From DASRHY01 sp046765875 (GTDB taxonomy: Bacteria > Actinomycetota > Actinomycetes > Propionibacteriales > Kribbellaceae), in NCBI GenBank assembly GCA_046765875.1, contig JBKPSJ010000408.1:1-35883 (forward strand): a stretch of DNA of 35,883 nucleotides, read 5' to 3'. The notes beneath the pieces were generated by a model, which was given only the letters and a program-made list of their open reading frames with translations, searched no databases and was not told where the DNA came from. The translations under genes were made by a program, and so were the position numbers. This document shows positions 22,859-32,973 of the stretch, piece after piece; the first letter of the stretch is position 1, and each line of letters starts with the position of its first letter.

Positions 22859-25800
22859 CCTGCTTCGCGGTGGCTCCGGCCGGGTTGAGGAACAGGAGAG
22901 TGGTGCCCGAGACCGTGACACCTGCCCGGCCGACGGCACCGGCGTACGTGCGGAGCTGTGGTGCGTAGTACGCGGTGCGCGACTCCAGCGCACCGGCTGG
23001 GATCGCGTCGGTCTTGTAGTCGACGATGACCAGCGAGCCGTCGTCCTCGCGGTAGATCAGGTCCACGAAACCCTCCAGAACCGAGCCGCCGTCGCGAATC
23101 GTGCCGACGTACGACTCGCGCCAGTGCTCGCGCCCTGCGGCCCGCTTGACCACGTCGGAGTCGAGTGCGGAGCGGGCGAGTGCGGCCACCACGTCCGCGT
23201 ACTCGACAACGCCCTCGGCGACGCACTGCGCGGCGACCGCATCGCTCAGCCCGGCTCCGGTCGAGAGGTCCACGTCCTGGAGCACGCCGTGGACCGCGCG
23301 GCCGACCGCGGTGCCGTACCGACCCTTCGACCAGGGCGGTAGCTCGACGTCGCGGCCCGCCTTCGCAGTGCCCGGCTCGGCGCCGCGCAGCACCACCTCG
23401 GGGTCGGTGCCCTCCAGCCCGGACGCGCTCTGCGCCGACTTGCGCTTGCTCGCCTCTCGCGCCTCGGTCAACCTCGCCAGCCACTCGTCGTACGCCGGCG
23501 GGGGAGTCGCCGTGGTCGACTGACCGGGCTCCGCGGGTTCGGGTACGCCGCTGAACACCCGGGCGCCGGCCCGGTCCGCACCGGCCTGGGCGAACAGTTC
23601 CGCGTTGCTGTCCAGCCGGCGCGTACCGCGGTGCAGCGAGACGACGAGATGGTCCCGGGCACGGGTGGCGGCGACGTAGAGCAGTCGGCGACGCTCGAAG
23701 TCGTCCATCTGCTCGTCGAGTGGCTGGACCAGATCGAAGTCCTCGGTCTGGACCGACTTGCGGAACCGGACGGCGTACCCGCCCTCTGCTGGCCAGATCA
23801 CCTGGACGCCGCGCTGCCGGTTGGGCGACGCGGTCATGCCGGACAGCACGACGATCGGGAACTCCAGCCCCTTCGCGGCGTGGATTGTCATGACCCGGAC
23901 CGCGTCGGCGTCGGTCTCGGGCAGCACGGCCTCGGCGACTCGTGAGGTCTCCTCGCCCTGGTGCGCGGCCCAGGCCAGGTACCCGCGCAGCCCGCCGTGC
24001 TCCACTTCCGACCACGCCCGCGCCTGGTCGACGACGAACCGCAGCCGCCGCCAAGCGTCCCGGGCCCGCGGTCCGCCGGCGGCGACTTCGAGCATCCGCC
24101 GGTCGGCGATGATCGCGGACAGCACCTCGCTCGGGGTCATCCAGCGCGAGTCGTAGTGCAGGCGGCGTAGCCAGCGCATCGCCATACCGACCGGCTGTGC
24201 CTCCAGATCCTCTGGCACTGCAGCGGTCAAGGTGAAGCTGCCGTTGGATCGCTTCCAGGTGTAGAGGTCATCGTCGCCGCATCCGAACAGCGGCGACCGC
24301 AGCGCGGTGACCAGGGCGAGTTGGTCGCTGGGGTCGGCGAGGGCGCGGGCGCAGGCGAGCAGGCTGCGTACCTCGGCGGTCTGGTACACCAGCGAGCTGG
24401 CCTCGGCCCGGTACGGCACACCCGCACTGTCGAGCGCATCCTCCAGGAAGGGCAGCGAGGTCCGCGCCGGCACCAGTACCGCGATGTCGCCGGGCTCGGC
24501 AGCGCGCCACATGTGGGTGCGCGTGTCCCAGACCTGCCAGCGTTCGGCGAGCGCCCGCTGCACGACGGCGGCGACATCGTCGGCCTCCCGCTCCCGCAAC
24601 ACCGAAGCCTGCGAGCGGGGTAGATCCGCATGCGCCTGCGCCCCCAACAACGTCACCGCATCCCCGCCCACAACCCCATCGCCGTCAACGCTCGCGCCGA
24701 CGTCGGTCTCATCGACGGCATCCGCGACGTCCCACGGCAGGGCGAGCTGGACCGGGCCGCCCGTCGATTCGCGGGCGTCGACGGACGGTTCGGCTTGGTT
24801 GCTTACTTGGTCCGGCGGCAGGGGAGTTGCGGGGGCGGTGCGGTGCGGGTCGAGGGCCTGATACGCCGGCTGGGCTCCTTCGGTGGGGTTGATCAGGGTG
24901 CCGAACACCGTGTTGACCCAGTCGAGGATGCCCGGCACCGAGCGGAAGTTCGTCGTCAGCGCGACCGTCTGGCCGAAGGTGTGCTGCGCCGACAGGTACG
25001 TCGCGATGTTGGCCCGGCGGAACCGGTAGATCGACTGCTTCGGGTCGCCCACCACGAACAGCCGCCCGGCAGGTACGTCGACGTCGCGCCAGTCCGGCTG
25101 CGACGCCGCGGCTCCACCCGCGATCCGTACCGCCAGCTCGATCTGGATCGGGTCGGTGTCCTGGAACTCGTCCAGCAGCAGCCGGGCGTACCGGTCCTGC
25201 AGCGCCTCGCGCACCTCCGGATCGCGGCGCAACAGGTTGCGTGCAAGCACCAGCAGGTCGTGGAACTCCAGCCGGCCGTCGGCCCGGCGCCCCTCGGCCG
25301 ACTCCAGCACCCTGCGTGCTACCCAGACGGCCAGTTGCCTCAGGCAACCATCCAGCAGTCGGTCGACCAGCGCGCTCGCCTGCTCGATGAGCGCGGCGCA
25401 GTCCTGCCGGACTTGGTTGACGTCCGGCCAGTTCTCCTTGCGGCCGGCGTTGCCGAATTTCCAAACCCGCGCGGACTGCAGTACGGCGAGCTGGGTCTCG
25501 GGGTCGGCGGCACCGTCCAGCAGCTCGCCGAACGACGCGATCATCCGGACCTTGGCCAGCAGCCGGTCGGAATGGTCGCGGCACCGTTCGCCCTCGGCCG
25601 CGAGCCGTTCCGCCTCGGCGATCAGCGACGCCACGTCCGGGAAGCTGATCGGCTCCGGCGGATCGGCGAGCACCCGGTCGGAGATCAGGTCCCAGTCGTT
25701 GCCGAACAGTTTGGCCAGTGACCGGATGTGCTTGAGCTCGACCCCGACCGCCATGGCCAGCAGCAAGGGTTGAGCGATCTCGTCATCATCGAGGAGTTGC

Positions 25801-26351
25801 TGCTGGAGCTCGGACCAGCGTTCCTCGAACGCGACCGACGAGCCGACCTCGTCCAGTACCTCGATCATCGGCGGCAGGCCGGCCTCGATCGGATGCACGG
25901 TGAGCAGGTGCTGGGCGAACGAGTGCAGCGTTCCGATCGCGGCCGCGTCCAGGTCGTCGAGCGCCTCCTCGGCCCGGCCGACGGCCTCGGACTCATCGGC
26001 ATCGCGGGCAGCCAGCCAGGCGCGTTCGAACTCGGCCCGGAGCCGGTCTCGCAGCTCCGCGCCCGCCTTCTCGGTGAACGTCACCGCAGCGATCGCACTG
26101 AGCGGTACGCCGTCGGACAGCACCAGACTGCACACCCGGTCAACCAGCGCACTGGTCTTCCCCGACCCGGCGCCGGCCTCCACGAACAAGGTGGCCCCGG
26201 TATCCCGCCGAATCCGCTCCCGAGCCCCCTCATCGGCCAACCGCCCCGCCCCATGGCCGAGCCCCGGCTCACCGCTGCCACCCACCGCGCCGCCACCGAT
26301 GGTCCGCTCGGCGTTGCCGCCGACAATTCGGAGCCGTCGTTCCTCGGTCAT
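22845..26351 (-). CDS. AddA-like UvrD helicase-nuclease (1168 aa)
   Basis: The N-terminal motor is a complete SF1A (UvrD/RecB) helicase: Walker A AGAGSGKTSALV (Lys65), Walker B LLLDEFQDTDP (Asp394), motif III/IV TTNFRSVPGIL, and motif V/VI MTIHAAKGLEFPIVVL and RRRLLYVAATRARDHLVVS. The C-terminus is a PD-(D/E)XK nuclease of RecB type (GFVDLIYREDDGSLVIVDYK, with Asp1111 and Lys1113). Such proteins process double-strand DNA ends for recombination with an AddB partner. Residues about 490-580 form an Ala/Asp/Gly/Pro-rich low-complexity linker in the middle of the motor. The ATG overlaps the AddB-like stop by four bases. This differs from mycobacterial AdnAB, where both subunits carry motors. Confidence 0.88.
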   Translation of the reverse strand: MTEERRLRIVGGNAERTIGGGAVGGSGEPGLGHGAGRLADEGARERIRRDTGATLFVEAGAGSGKTSALVDRVCSLVLSDGVPLSAIAAVTFTEKAGAELRDRLRAEFERAWLAARDADESEAVGRAEEALDDLDAAAIGTLHSFAQHLLTVHPIEAGLPPMIEVLDEVGSSVAFEERWSELQQQLLDDDEIAQPLLLAMAVGVELKHIRSLAKLFGNDWDLISDRVLADPPEPISFPDVASLIAEAERLAAEGERCRDHSDRLLAKVRMIASFGELLDGAADPETQLAVLQSARVWKFGNAGRKENWPDVNQVRQDCAALIEQASALVDRLLDGCLRQLAVWVARRVLESAEGRRADGRLEFHDLLVLARNLLRRDPEVREALQDRYARLLLDEFQDTDPIQIELAVRIAGGAAASQPDWRDVDVPAGRLFVVGDPKQSIYRFRRANIATYLSAQHTFGQTVALTTNFRSVPGILDWVNTVFGTLINPTEGAQPAYQALDPHRTAPATPLPPDQVSNQAEPSVDARESTGGPVQLALPWDVADAVDETDVGASVDGDGVVGGDAVTLLGAQAHADLPRSQASVLREREADDVAAVVQRALAERWQVWDTRTHMWRAAEPGDIAVLVPARTSLPFLEDALDSAGVPYRAEASSLVYQTAEVRSLLACARALADPSDQLALVTALRSPLFGCGDDDLYTWKRSNGSFTLTAAVPEDLEAQPVGMAMRWLRRLHYDSRWMTPSEVLSAIIADRRMLEVAAGGPRARDAWRRLRFVVDQARAWSEVEHGGLRGYLAWAAHQGEETSRVAEAVLPETDADAVRVMTIHAAKGLEFPIVVLSGMTASPNRQRGVQVIWPAEGGYAVRFRKSVQTEDFDLVQPLDEQMDDFERRRLLYVAATRARDHLVVSLHRGTRRLDSNAELFAQAGADRAGARVFSGVPEPAEPGQSTTATPPPAYDEWLARLTEAREASKRKSAQSASGLEGTDPEVVLRGAEPGTAKAGRDVELPPWSKGRYGTAVGRAVHGVLQDVDLSTGAGLSDAVAAQCVAEGVVEYADVVAALARSALDSDVVKRAAGREHWRESYVGTIRDGGSVLEGFVDLIYREDDGSLVIVDYKTDAIPAGALESRTAYYAPQLRTYAGAVGRAGVTVSGTTLLFLNPAGATAKQVSPV

Positions 26352-29300
26352 CGGCGCCCCCTCCGACTGCCGGTGGTGGGCGGTTCGTCCAGGAGGGTCG
26401 GGTCGTCGAGGACGCCGGGCTCGACCAGTCCGACCAGGCGGGCCAGTTCGGGGGCATAGCGTTTGCGATCCCAGCGGGCCCGTACGTCGCTGTGGCCGAT
26501 GCCGTCAGGGTTGCAGTATGGGCACTGCACCCAGGCGAAGTCTGCGATCTCCGGCGCCTTGGCCGGGAACAGCCCGGCCGCGATCGATGACACGATCACG
26601 TCCAGCGTGTCGGCGTACCGCTGCTCGACCTGGGCCGTCAGGTGCACCGGGATCCTCTTGCCTCGGTCCTTGCGGACGAACCAGTACGACGCCTCCACCG
26701 GCAACGAGTTGTCGCCGAGGATCGTGCGGGCGGCGTACGCGTACACCGGCAGCTGCAGCTTGGTGCCGGCGACCACCGGGTCGTCGTCGATGCCGTCGAA
26801 CCGTGCCGCGCTGCCGGTCTTGAGGTCGGTCACGTAGATGGTGCCGTCACCGCCGACGTCGATCTTGTCCGCGCTTCCGCGCAGCAGCACCCGGCCGGAG
26901 GCGATCGGAACCTCGACCGGCGGCTGACCGTCGAACCCGAACCGCATCTCGGTCGCGACAACGGTCGCCTTGCGTTCGGCGCGCCAGCGGTCGTCGTCGG
27001 TGAGCAGCCAGGCCAGATCGGCGAGGATCCGCAACCGCTCGCGCTGCCACAGCCGCGGATGCCCGGTCAGTCCCTCGGCCTCGAACTCGTCCGCCTTCGC
27101 CTTGGCGATCTCGATCAGCCGCGCCCTCTGCGCAGGTGTCCACGGTGCGCCGGCAGCCGGCAGGTCCTCGCCCTGCTCGCTGACGAACGCGTCCATCGAC
27201 TCGTGTACGAGGTTGCCGATCTCGAGCGGGCTGATCACCAGGATGTCCTCGGGCTGCTCGACCGGCTCGACCCTCAGCAGCCGCTCGACGAAGAAGGCAT
27301 GCGGGCACGACGCGTACGACTCCAGCGCGGTCGGCGAGATCGTACGATCCTCGCGGGCGTAGTCCGGCAGCCCGTCCGCGCCGGCCAGGTTCCCGTCGTA
27401 CCGGGTGAAGGCACCCGAAGCCCTTGCCTTGAGCAACGACACGGCGCGGTCCACGACCGGATCGGCGAGGACGGCGCCGACGGCGACTCTGCGGACCCGC
27501 CAGTCCTGCTCTGTCGCCGGGTCGGCCGTGGTCAGCGATCCCGCGTACGAGGCCGACGTGCGCATGACTGCGCCGTAGTTCGGCTCGTCCCAGTGCGTCG
27601 CGGCAAGCCGCTTGTGCTGCGAGAGCTCGCGCAGCGTCGGGAGCAACCAGCGGCTGGGCAATCGGTGGCTCGACCGACGCAGGTCGCCGCGCGGGAAGGA
27701 CGCGATCACCTCCGCTCCGGCGGCGAAGGCGGCCAGCAGGTGCCGGTGCTTCGCGTCCAGTTCGTCACGGGATAAGGCCAGCTCGCCGCCGGCGGCGTGC
27801 CGGGCGCGTTCGGGCAGCAGCGCGTCCTCGTGCAGTCGGCCCGGGTACAGGTCCTCGGCCAGCCCGACGACGTACACGACGTCGGCTGCCAACCCGATGC
27901 TCGCCTCCAGCGGCGCGACCAGCACACCGGTGCCGAACGACCCGACGCGGGGGAGCGCGCGCTGCAGTTCGAGTTCGAGTACATCGCGCAGCACGGGCAG
28001 CGAGGCCGGGGTTCCGAGCTGGTCCAGCGTGCCGAGCCCGCGCAATGTCAACTGCACCGCGACGGACGCGTACTGCTCCTCGACAGGCAGTCCCTCGGGC
28101 TCGGGGAACACCGCGTCACACAGATCGGCGACGGCCGTCGACAGATCCGCCCAGGTCGACAGTTCCGAGGCGGCGGTCAATCGGCGGCGAAGCTCGACGG
28201 CGAAGTCCCGCAATCGCTCTGCTCGCTCGGCCGTACGGTTCGCGCGCTCGATGACGCCCGGCCGCGGGTCCTCGGCCTGCTCCTCCTGCGCGACGGTCTT
28301 GTGCTCGGCCTCCGCGTACCGGGTCAGGCGCTGCTGCCAATCCTCACCACGCACCACTCCGGCCAGCCGCGACATCCGCTCCCACTGTGTCACCGGGATC
28401 CGCTCGCCGGTGAAGTCTCGCGTCGGGGCACCGGCCAGCGCCCGGAACAGGTCGGCCCGCGGTACGTCGCGATCGACCACTGCGAGCAGTTCGAGCATGG
28501 TCCGGCCGATCGCCCGCTCGTGCACCGGCCGGGTGCCGGGCCCGTTCGCCTCGATGCCGGCCGCTGCAAGGTGTTCGTGCAACAGCCGCGCATACGGCGA
28601 AGCCGCGGCGTACAGGATCGCGATCCGGTGTGCCGAGGTCCGGCGCAGCGCCGACATCAGGTCGCGGACGACGCAGCGCACCTCGTCGTCGGCGTCGGAC
28701 GCGTTGAGCACCCGGGTCGCGGTCGGGCGGCGCGGCTTGGTCCGCTCCGGCAGCGACAGCCCGAGCCGGTCGGTGGAACGGCGCACGGTCCGGTCGGCGC
28801 GTTGTACGTCGGTGAGCCCGACCACCACGGTGAGTTCGCCGGACCCGGCCAGCACCTCGACCAGACCGGCCTCGGCGCGGCTCAGCTCCTGCGGCAGATA
28901 CAGCACCATCGCGCCAAGCTCCACCGCTATGTCCGGATGCGACCGGATCCGCTCGGCAGCGGCGGCCAACAGGTGTGCCGGGTCGTACCAGTCCGCGGCC
29001 AGAGCGGCGGTCACCTCGCGGTGCAACCGGACCAGGTCGGCGGACAGCGCTGACGACAAGCCGACGGCCTGCAGGGCCGAATCGCTCAGGTCGCGCAACT
29101 CGCGATGGGCAGCCGCGAGTGCCTGGATGGTCGCCGGGTGTTCGGCCACCTCGGCGAAGACGCCGGGCTCGCGGGCGAGTGCCGAACGCCAGGAGGCCGC
29201 GACGATCGGTCCGGTGGCCGGCCTGCGCGGTGCGAGCGCGGGCGCGGCGATCCGTTCCGCCAGTCGGGGCAGCGTCTCGAGGTGCAGGCCTGCAATGCCC

Positions 29301-29479
29301 GCGCGGTCCGGCGCGAGCCCGGCCGCCAGGAGCCGGCGCGCGACCAGACCGGCGGTGTTGTTCGGCAGCAGGATCGTGACCGGGCGCATCGGATCGTCCC
29401 GCTTGTGGTCCGCGACGATGCCGCGCAGACACTCCACCGCCGCGACGCCGTACGACGTCGTCTCGACTCGCGTCCCCAT
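26348..29479 (-). CDS. AddB-like PD-(D/E)XK nuclease / inactivated-helicase subunit (1043 aa)
   Basis: The N-terminus reads VTILLPNNTAGLVARRLL where an active helicase would have Walker A; no GKT motif is visible, so the motor is probably inactive as in RecC. The C-terminal nuclease has SADKIDVGGDGTIYVTDLKT, with Asp885 and Lys887. Cysteines Cys725 (SCPHAFF), Cys986 and Cys989 (QCPYC) occupy three positions of the AddB Fe-S staple. The fourth expected Cys near 995 is absent, and Gly995/His996 lie there. An in-frame GTG at 29515 overlaps a -10 hexamer, so the ATG at 29479 with GGGGACGG upstream is chosen. It is first in the operon and is translationally coupled to the AddA-like gene. Confidence 0.85.
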   Translation of the reverse strand: MGTRVETTSYGVAAVECLRGIVADHKRDDPMRPVTILLPNNTAGLVARRLLAAGLAPDRAGIAGLHLETLPRLAERIAAPALAPRRPATGPIVAASWRSALAREPGVFAEVAEHPATIQALAAAHRELRDLSDSALQAVGLSSALSADLVRLHREVTAALAADWYDPAHLLAAAAERIRSHPDIAVELGAMVLYLPQELSRAEAGLVEVLAGSGELTVVVGLTDVQRADRTVRRSTDRLGLSLPERTKPRRPTATRVLNASDADDEVRCVVRDLMSALRRTSAHRIAILYAAASPYARLLHEHLAAAGIEANGPGTRPVHERAIGRTMLELLAVVDRDVPRADLFRALAGAPTRDFTGERIPVTQWERMSRLAGVVRGEDWQQRLTRYAEAEHKTVAQEEQAEDPRPGVIERANRTAERAERLRDFAVELRRRLTAASELSTWADLSTAVADLCDAVFPEPEGLPVEEQYASVAVQLTLRGLGTLDQLGTPASLPVLRDVLELELQRALPRVGSFGTGVLVAPLEASIGLAADVVYVVGLAEDLYPGRLHEDALLPERARHAAGGELALSRDELDAKHRHLLAAFAAGAEVIASFPRGDLRRSSHRLPSRWLLPTLRELSQHKRLAATHWDEPNYGAVMRTSASYAGSLTTADPATEQDWRVRRVAVGAVLADPVVDRAVSLLKARASGAFTRYDGNLAGADGLPDYAREDRTISPTALESYASCPHAFFVERLLRVEPVEQPEDILVISPLEIGNLVHESMDAFVSEQGEDLPAAGAPWTPAQRARLIEIAKAKADEFEAEGLTGHPRLWQRERLRILADLAWLLTDDDRWRAERKATVVATEMRFGFDGQPPVEVPIASGRVLLRGSADKIDVGGDGTIYVTDLKTGSAARFDGIDDDPVVAGTKLQLPVYAYAARTILGDNSLPVEASYWFVRKDRGKRIPVHLTAQVEQRYADTLDVIVSSIAAGLFPAKAPEIADFAWVQCPYCNPDGIGHSDVRARWDRKRYAPELARLVGLVEPGVLDDPTLLDEPPTTGSRRGRR

Positions 29480-29513
29480 CACCGTCCCCGATTCTGTCCC
29501 CGACCCGTCCAGC

Positions 29514-29519
29514 ACGCTA
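29514..29519 (-). promoter_or_regulatory. Candidate -10 element of the AddBA-like operon
   Basis: TAGCGT on the minus strand, 34 bases before the ATG at 29479. Transcription would begin near 29507, giving a short leader that contains the GGGGACGG ribosome binding site. This also argues against the GTG at 29515 as a start. Confidence 0.4.
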
Positions 29520-29625
29520 GCCGGACGCGCGGACAGTTTCTGCTGGGAGTCGCGTCATAACCGGGTCACCTGCACGTCACTTCGGATGAGGACATCCGTC
29601 ACGACAGGAAATGCAGCGATCCACG

Positions 29626-29880
29626 ATGACTGAGCAATCCGGCCGGCCCGACATGACCGGCCATGCACCCGGTCCGCATCGAGCCCGGGTCCGGGTCTGG
29701 TTCGGTGATCACGTGATCGCCGACTACAGCGCCGAGGTCGAACGGGCCGAGCGGTACGCCACGGCGATGTCGCGACGGTTCGCCGGGCTGACGATCACCA
29801 CCGAACCGGTGCCCGACGATGAAGTCGCGCCGACCAGGCCATTGCCCGGCGAACGACTCTGGGATGTCACCCCGCGCTGA
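29626..29880 (+). CDS. Small protein of unknown function (84 aa)
   Basis: I do not recognise this product. After a disordered lead (TEQSGRPDMTGHAPGPH) it reads RARVRVWFGDHVIADYSAEV, a beta-strand then helix pattern, then a second strand LTITTEPV and a Pro/Asp-rich tail. It has no cysteine, signal peptide or membrane span. Two ATGs are possible (29611 and 29626). Neither has ideal spacing from the AGGAA purine stretch at 29606-29610; the later one starts at the acidic MTEQ and is chosen. Codon use is normal. It diverges from the AddBA-like operon and precedes the GH3 gene, whose own promoter lies in the 117-base gap. Confidence 0.55.
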   Translation: MTEQSGRPDMTGHAPGPHRARVRVWFGDHVIADYSAEVERAERYATAMSRRFAGLTITTEPVPDDEVAPTRPLPGERLWDVTPR

Positions 29881-29894
29881 AGCCACTCCGACCG

Positions 29895-29974
29895 TGGGAG
29901 CGTTCCGCTCGGTCGTCACAGGTCTTGACTGGTCGGGCGCGGACGGCAAGGGTAGGGGCCTGAGAGCGCTCTCG
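29895..29974 (+). promoter_or_regulatory. GH3 promoter with two LacI/CebR-like operators
   Basis: A -35 TTGACT (29925-29930) and -10 AAGGGT (29948-29953) are 17 bases apart. A perfect 12-base palindrome GAGAGCGCTCTC (29962-29973, in TGAGAGCGCTCTCG) sits at the expected transcription start. A second, imperfect match TGGGAGCGTTCC lies at 29895-29906 upstream of the -35. Both resemble the CebR operator TGGGAGCGCTCCCA that controls cellulose/cello-oligosaccharide genes in Streptomyces. Repression by a LacI-family sugar sensor is the likely logic; that regulator is not in the window. Confidence 0.6.
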
Positions 29975-29997
29975 CACCCGCCCCGAAGGAGATGCTC

Positions 29998-32001
<2,004 letters not shown>

Positions 32002-32004
32002 CCT

Positions 32005-32057
32005 TCATGAGCGGGGCAGCCACAGGACTCGTCCGTGAATGGCTGCCCCGCTCGTGA
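32005..32057 (+). terminator. Strong hairpin terminator after the GH3 gene
   Basis: GAGCGGGGCAGCC (32009-32021) and GGCTGCCCCGCTC (32041-32053) are perfect inverted 13-base arms, extended by four more pairs (one G-T) to 32005 and 32057. The loop is 19 bases. It begins 4 bases after the stop. There is no T-run, as is common for actinobacterial terminators. Confidence 0.8.
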
Positions 32058-32080
32058 AGCGGAAGTAATTCCGTCGCGGG

Positions 32081-32111
32081 CATGGTCCGGCGTCCCTATC
32101 GTCGGACCATG
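32081..32111 (+). promoter_or_regulatory. Inverted repeat enclosing the -10 of the VOC gene
   Basis: CATGGTCCG (32081-32089) and CGGACCATG (32103-32111) are exact 9-base inverted copies flanking a 13-base centre that contains the -10 element TATCGT (32097-32102). The right arm includes the start codon at 32109. A bound dimer would block the promoter; alternatively the arms could pair in a longer transcript and hide the start. Another small dyad, CGGAA-N4-TTCCG, lies just upstream at 32060-32073. Confidence 0.5.
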
Positions 32112-32444
32112 CCCGTGTACATCAAATCGGTGACGTTCGACTGCGCGGACGCGCTGGTGGTGGCGAGGTTCTGGGCCGCCGCGCTCGGTACCGACATGGA
32201 GGACGACTCCGACTCCGACAAGGCGTTCGTCGAGGCGCCCGGCTGGGGTGGCCCGAACATGTGGTTCAACCGGGTGCCGGAGCCCAAGACGGCCAAGAAC
32301 CGCCAGCACTTCGACCTGCGGGCCGAGGGTTCGGTGGCCGACGAGGTGGCCCGGCTGGTCGCCCTCGGCGCGACCGTCGTCACCCCGGGCGAGTACCTGA
32401 CGGTGATGCAAGACCCGGAGGGCAACGAGTTCTGCGTCGAATGA
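32109..32444 (+). CDS. VOC (glyoxalase-like) family protein (111 aa)
   Basis: This compact vicinal-oxygen-chelate protein starts MPVYIKSVTFDCADALVVARFW, with the usual two beta-alpha-beta halves. The second half has NRQHFDLRAEGSVADEVARL and the close VMQDPEGNEFCVE, as in the Glyoxalase_6-like group. It differs clearly from the VOC protein at 5610. A start at 32082 is possible in frame, but that ATG lies in the left arm of the inverted repeat. TATCGT sits exactly 6 bases before the ATG at 32109, so a leaderless start there is chosen. The next gene begins 21 bases after its stop. Substrate unknown; sequestration or detoxification is typical. Confidence 0.85.
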   Translation: MPVYIKSVTFDCADALVVARFWAAALGTDMEDDSDSDKAFVEAPGWGGPNMWFNRVPEPKTAKNRQHFDLRAEGSVADEVARLVALGATVVTPGEYLTVMQDPEGNEFCVE

Positions 32445-32465
32445 CAATTCGATGAGAATGGCTGC

Positions 32466-32972
32466 GTGGATCTCCTCATCCTCTCGGACACGCACGTGCC
32501 GCAGCGGGCCCGTGACCTGCCCGAGGAGGTGTGGGACGCGGTTGTCACGGCCGACGTCGTCATCCACGCCGGGGACTGGAACAGCAGGCACCTGCACGAC
32601 GCTCTCGCGAGCACGGCCCGGCAGCTGATCGGCTGCTACGGCAACAACGACGGTGACCGCCTGCGGGCCCGGCTACCGAGGGTCGCGCATGCCGAGCTCG
32701 AAGGAGTGCGCTTCGCCGTCGTCCACGACACCGGGCCGTCTCGCGGGCGGGAGGCGCGCTGCGACGCGGCGTACCCGAACCTCGACGTGCTCGTCTTCGG
32801 GCACAGCCACATCCCCTGGGACACCACTACGCCGCGCGGGCTGCGGCTGCTCAACCCCGGCTCGCCGACCGACCGACGCCGGCAGCCGTACCGCACGTAC
32901 ATGACCGCGACCGCCGCGGACGGGCGCTTGGGCGATGTCGTCCTGCACCGGCTGAGGAGACGGAGGACCTGA
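32466..32972 (+). CDS. Metallophosphoesterase, YfcE/MJ0936-type (168 aa)
   Basis: All five dinuclear-metal motifs are present: Asp8 and His10 (LILSDTH), Asp37 (HAGDW), Asn61-Asp62 (GNND), His87 (VVHDTG), and His113 and His115 (FGHSHIP). The length and order match small bacterial phosphodiesterases of the YfcE family. The biological substrate is not known for most members. The GTG start is supported by a GAGAAT hexamer ending 6 bases upstream, suggesting a leaderless internal transcript as well as read-through from the VOC gene. The stop is one base from the ACC deaminase start, so these two genes are certainly cotranscribed. Confidence 0.9.
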   Translation: MDLLILSDTHVPQRARDLPEEVWDAVVTADVVIHAGDWNSRHLHDALASTARQLIGCYGNNDGDRLRARLPRVAHAELEGVRFAVVHDTGPSRGREARCDAAYPNLDVLVFGHSHIPWDTTTPRGLRLLNPGSPTDRRRQPYRTYMTATAADGRLGDVVLHRLRRRRT

Positions 32973-32973
32973 C

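Noticed and set aside
22845..29479. Calling the helicase-nuclease pair AdnAB
   Set aside because: AdnA and AdnB both carry UvrD-type motors. The second subunit here has no visible Walker A and resembles AddB, so AddAB-like is safer.
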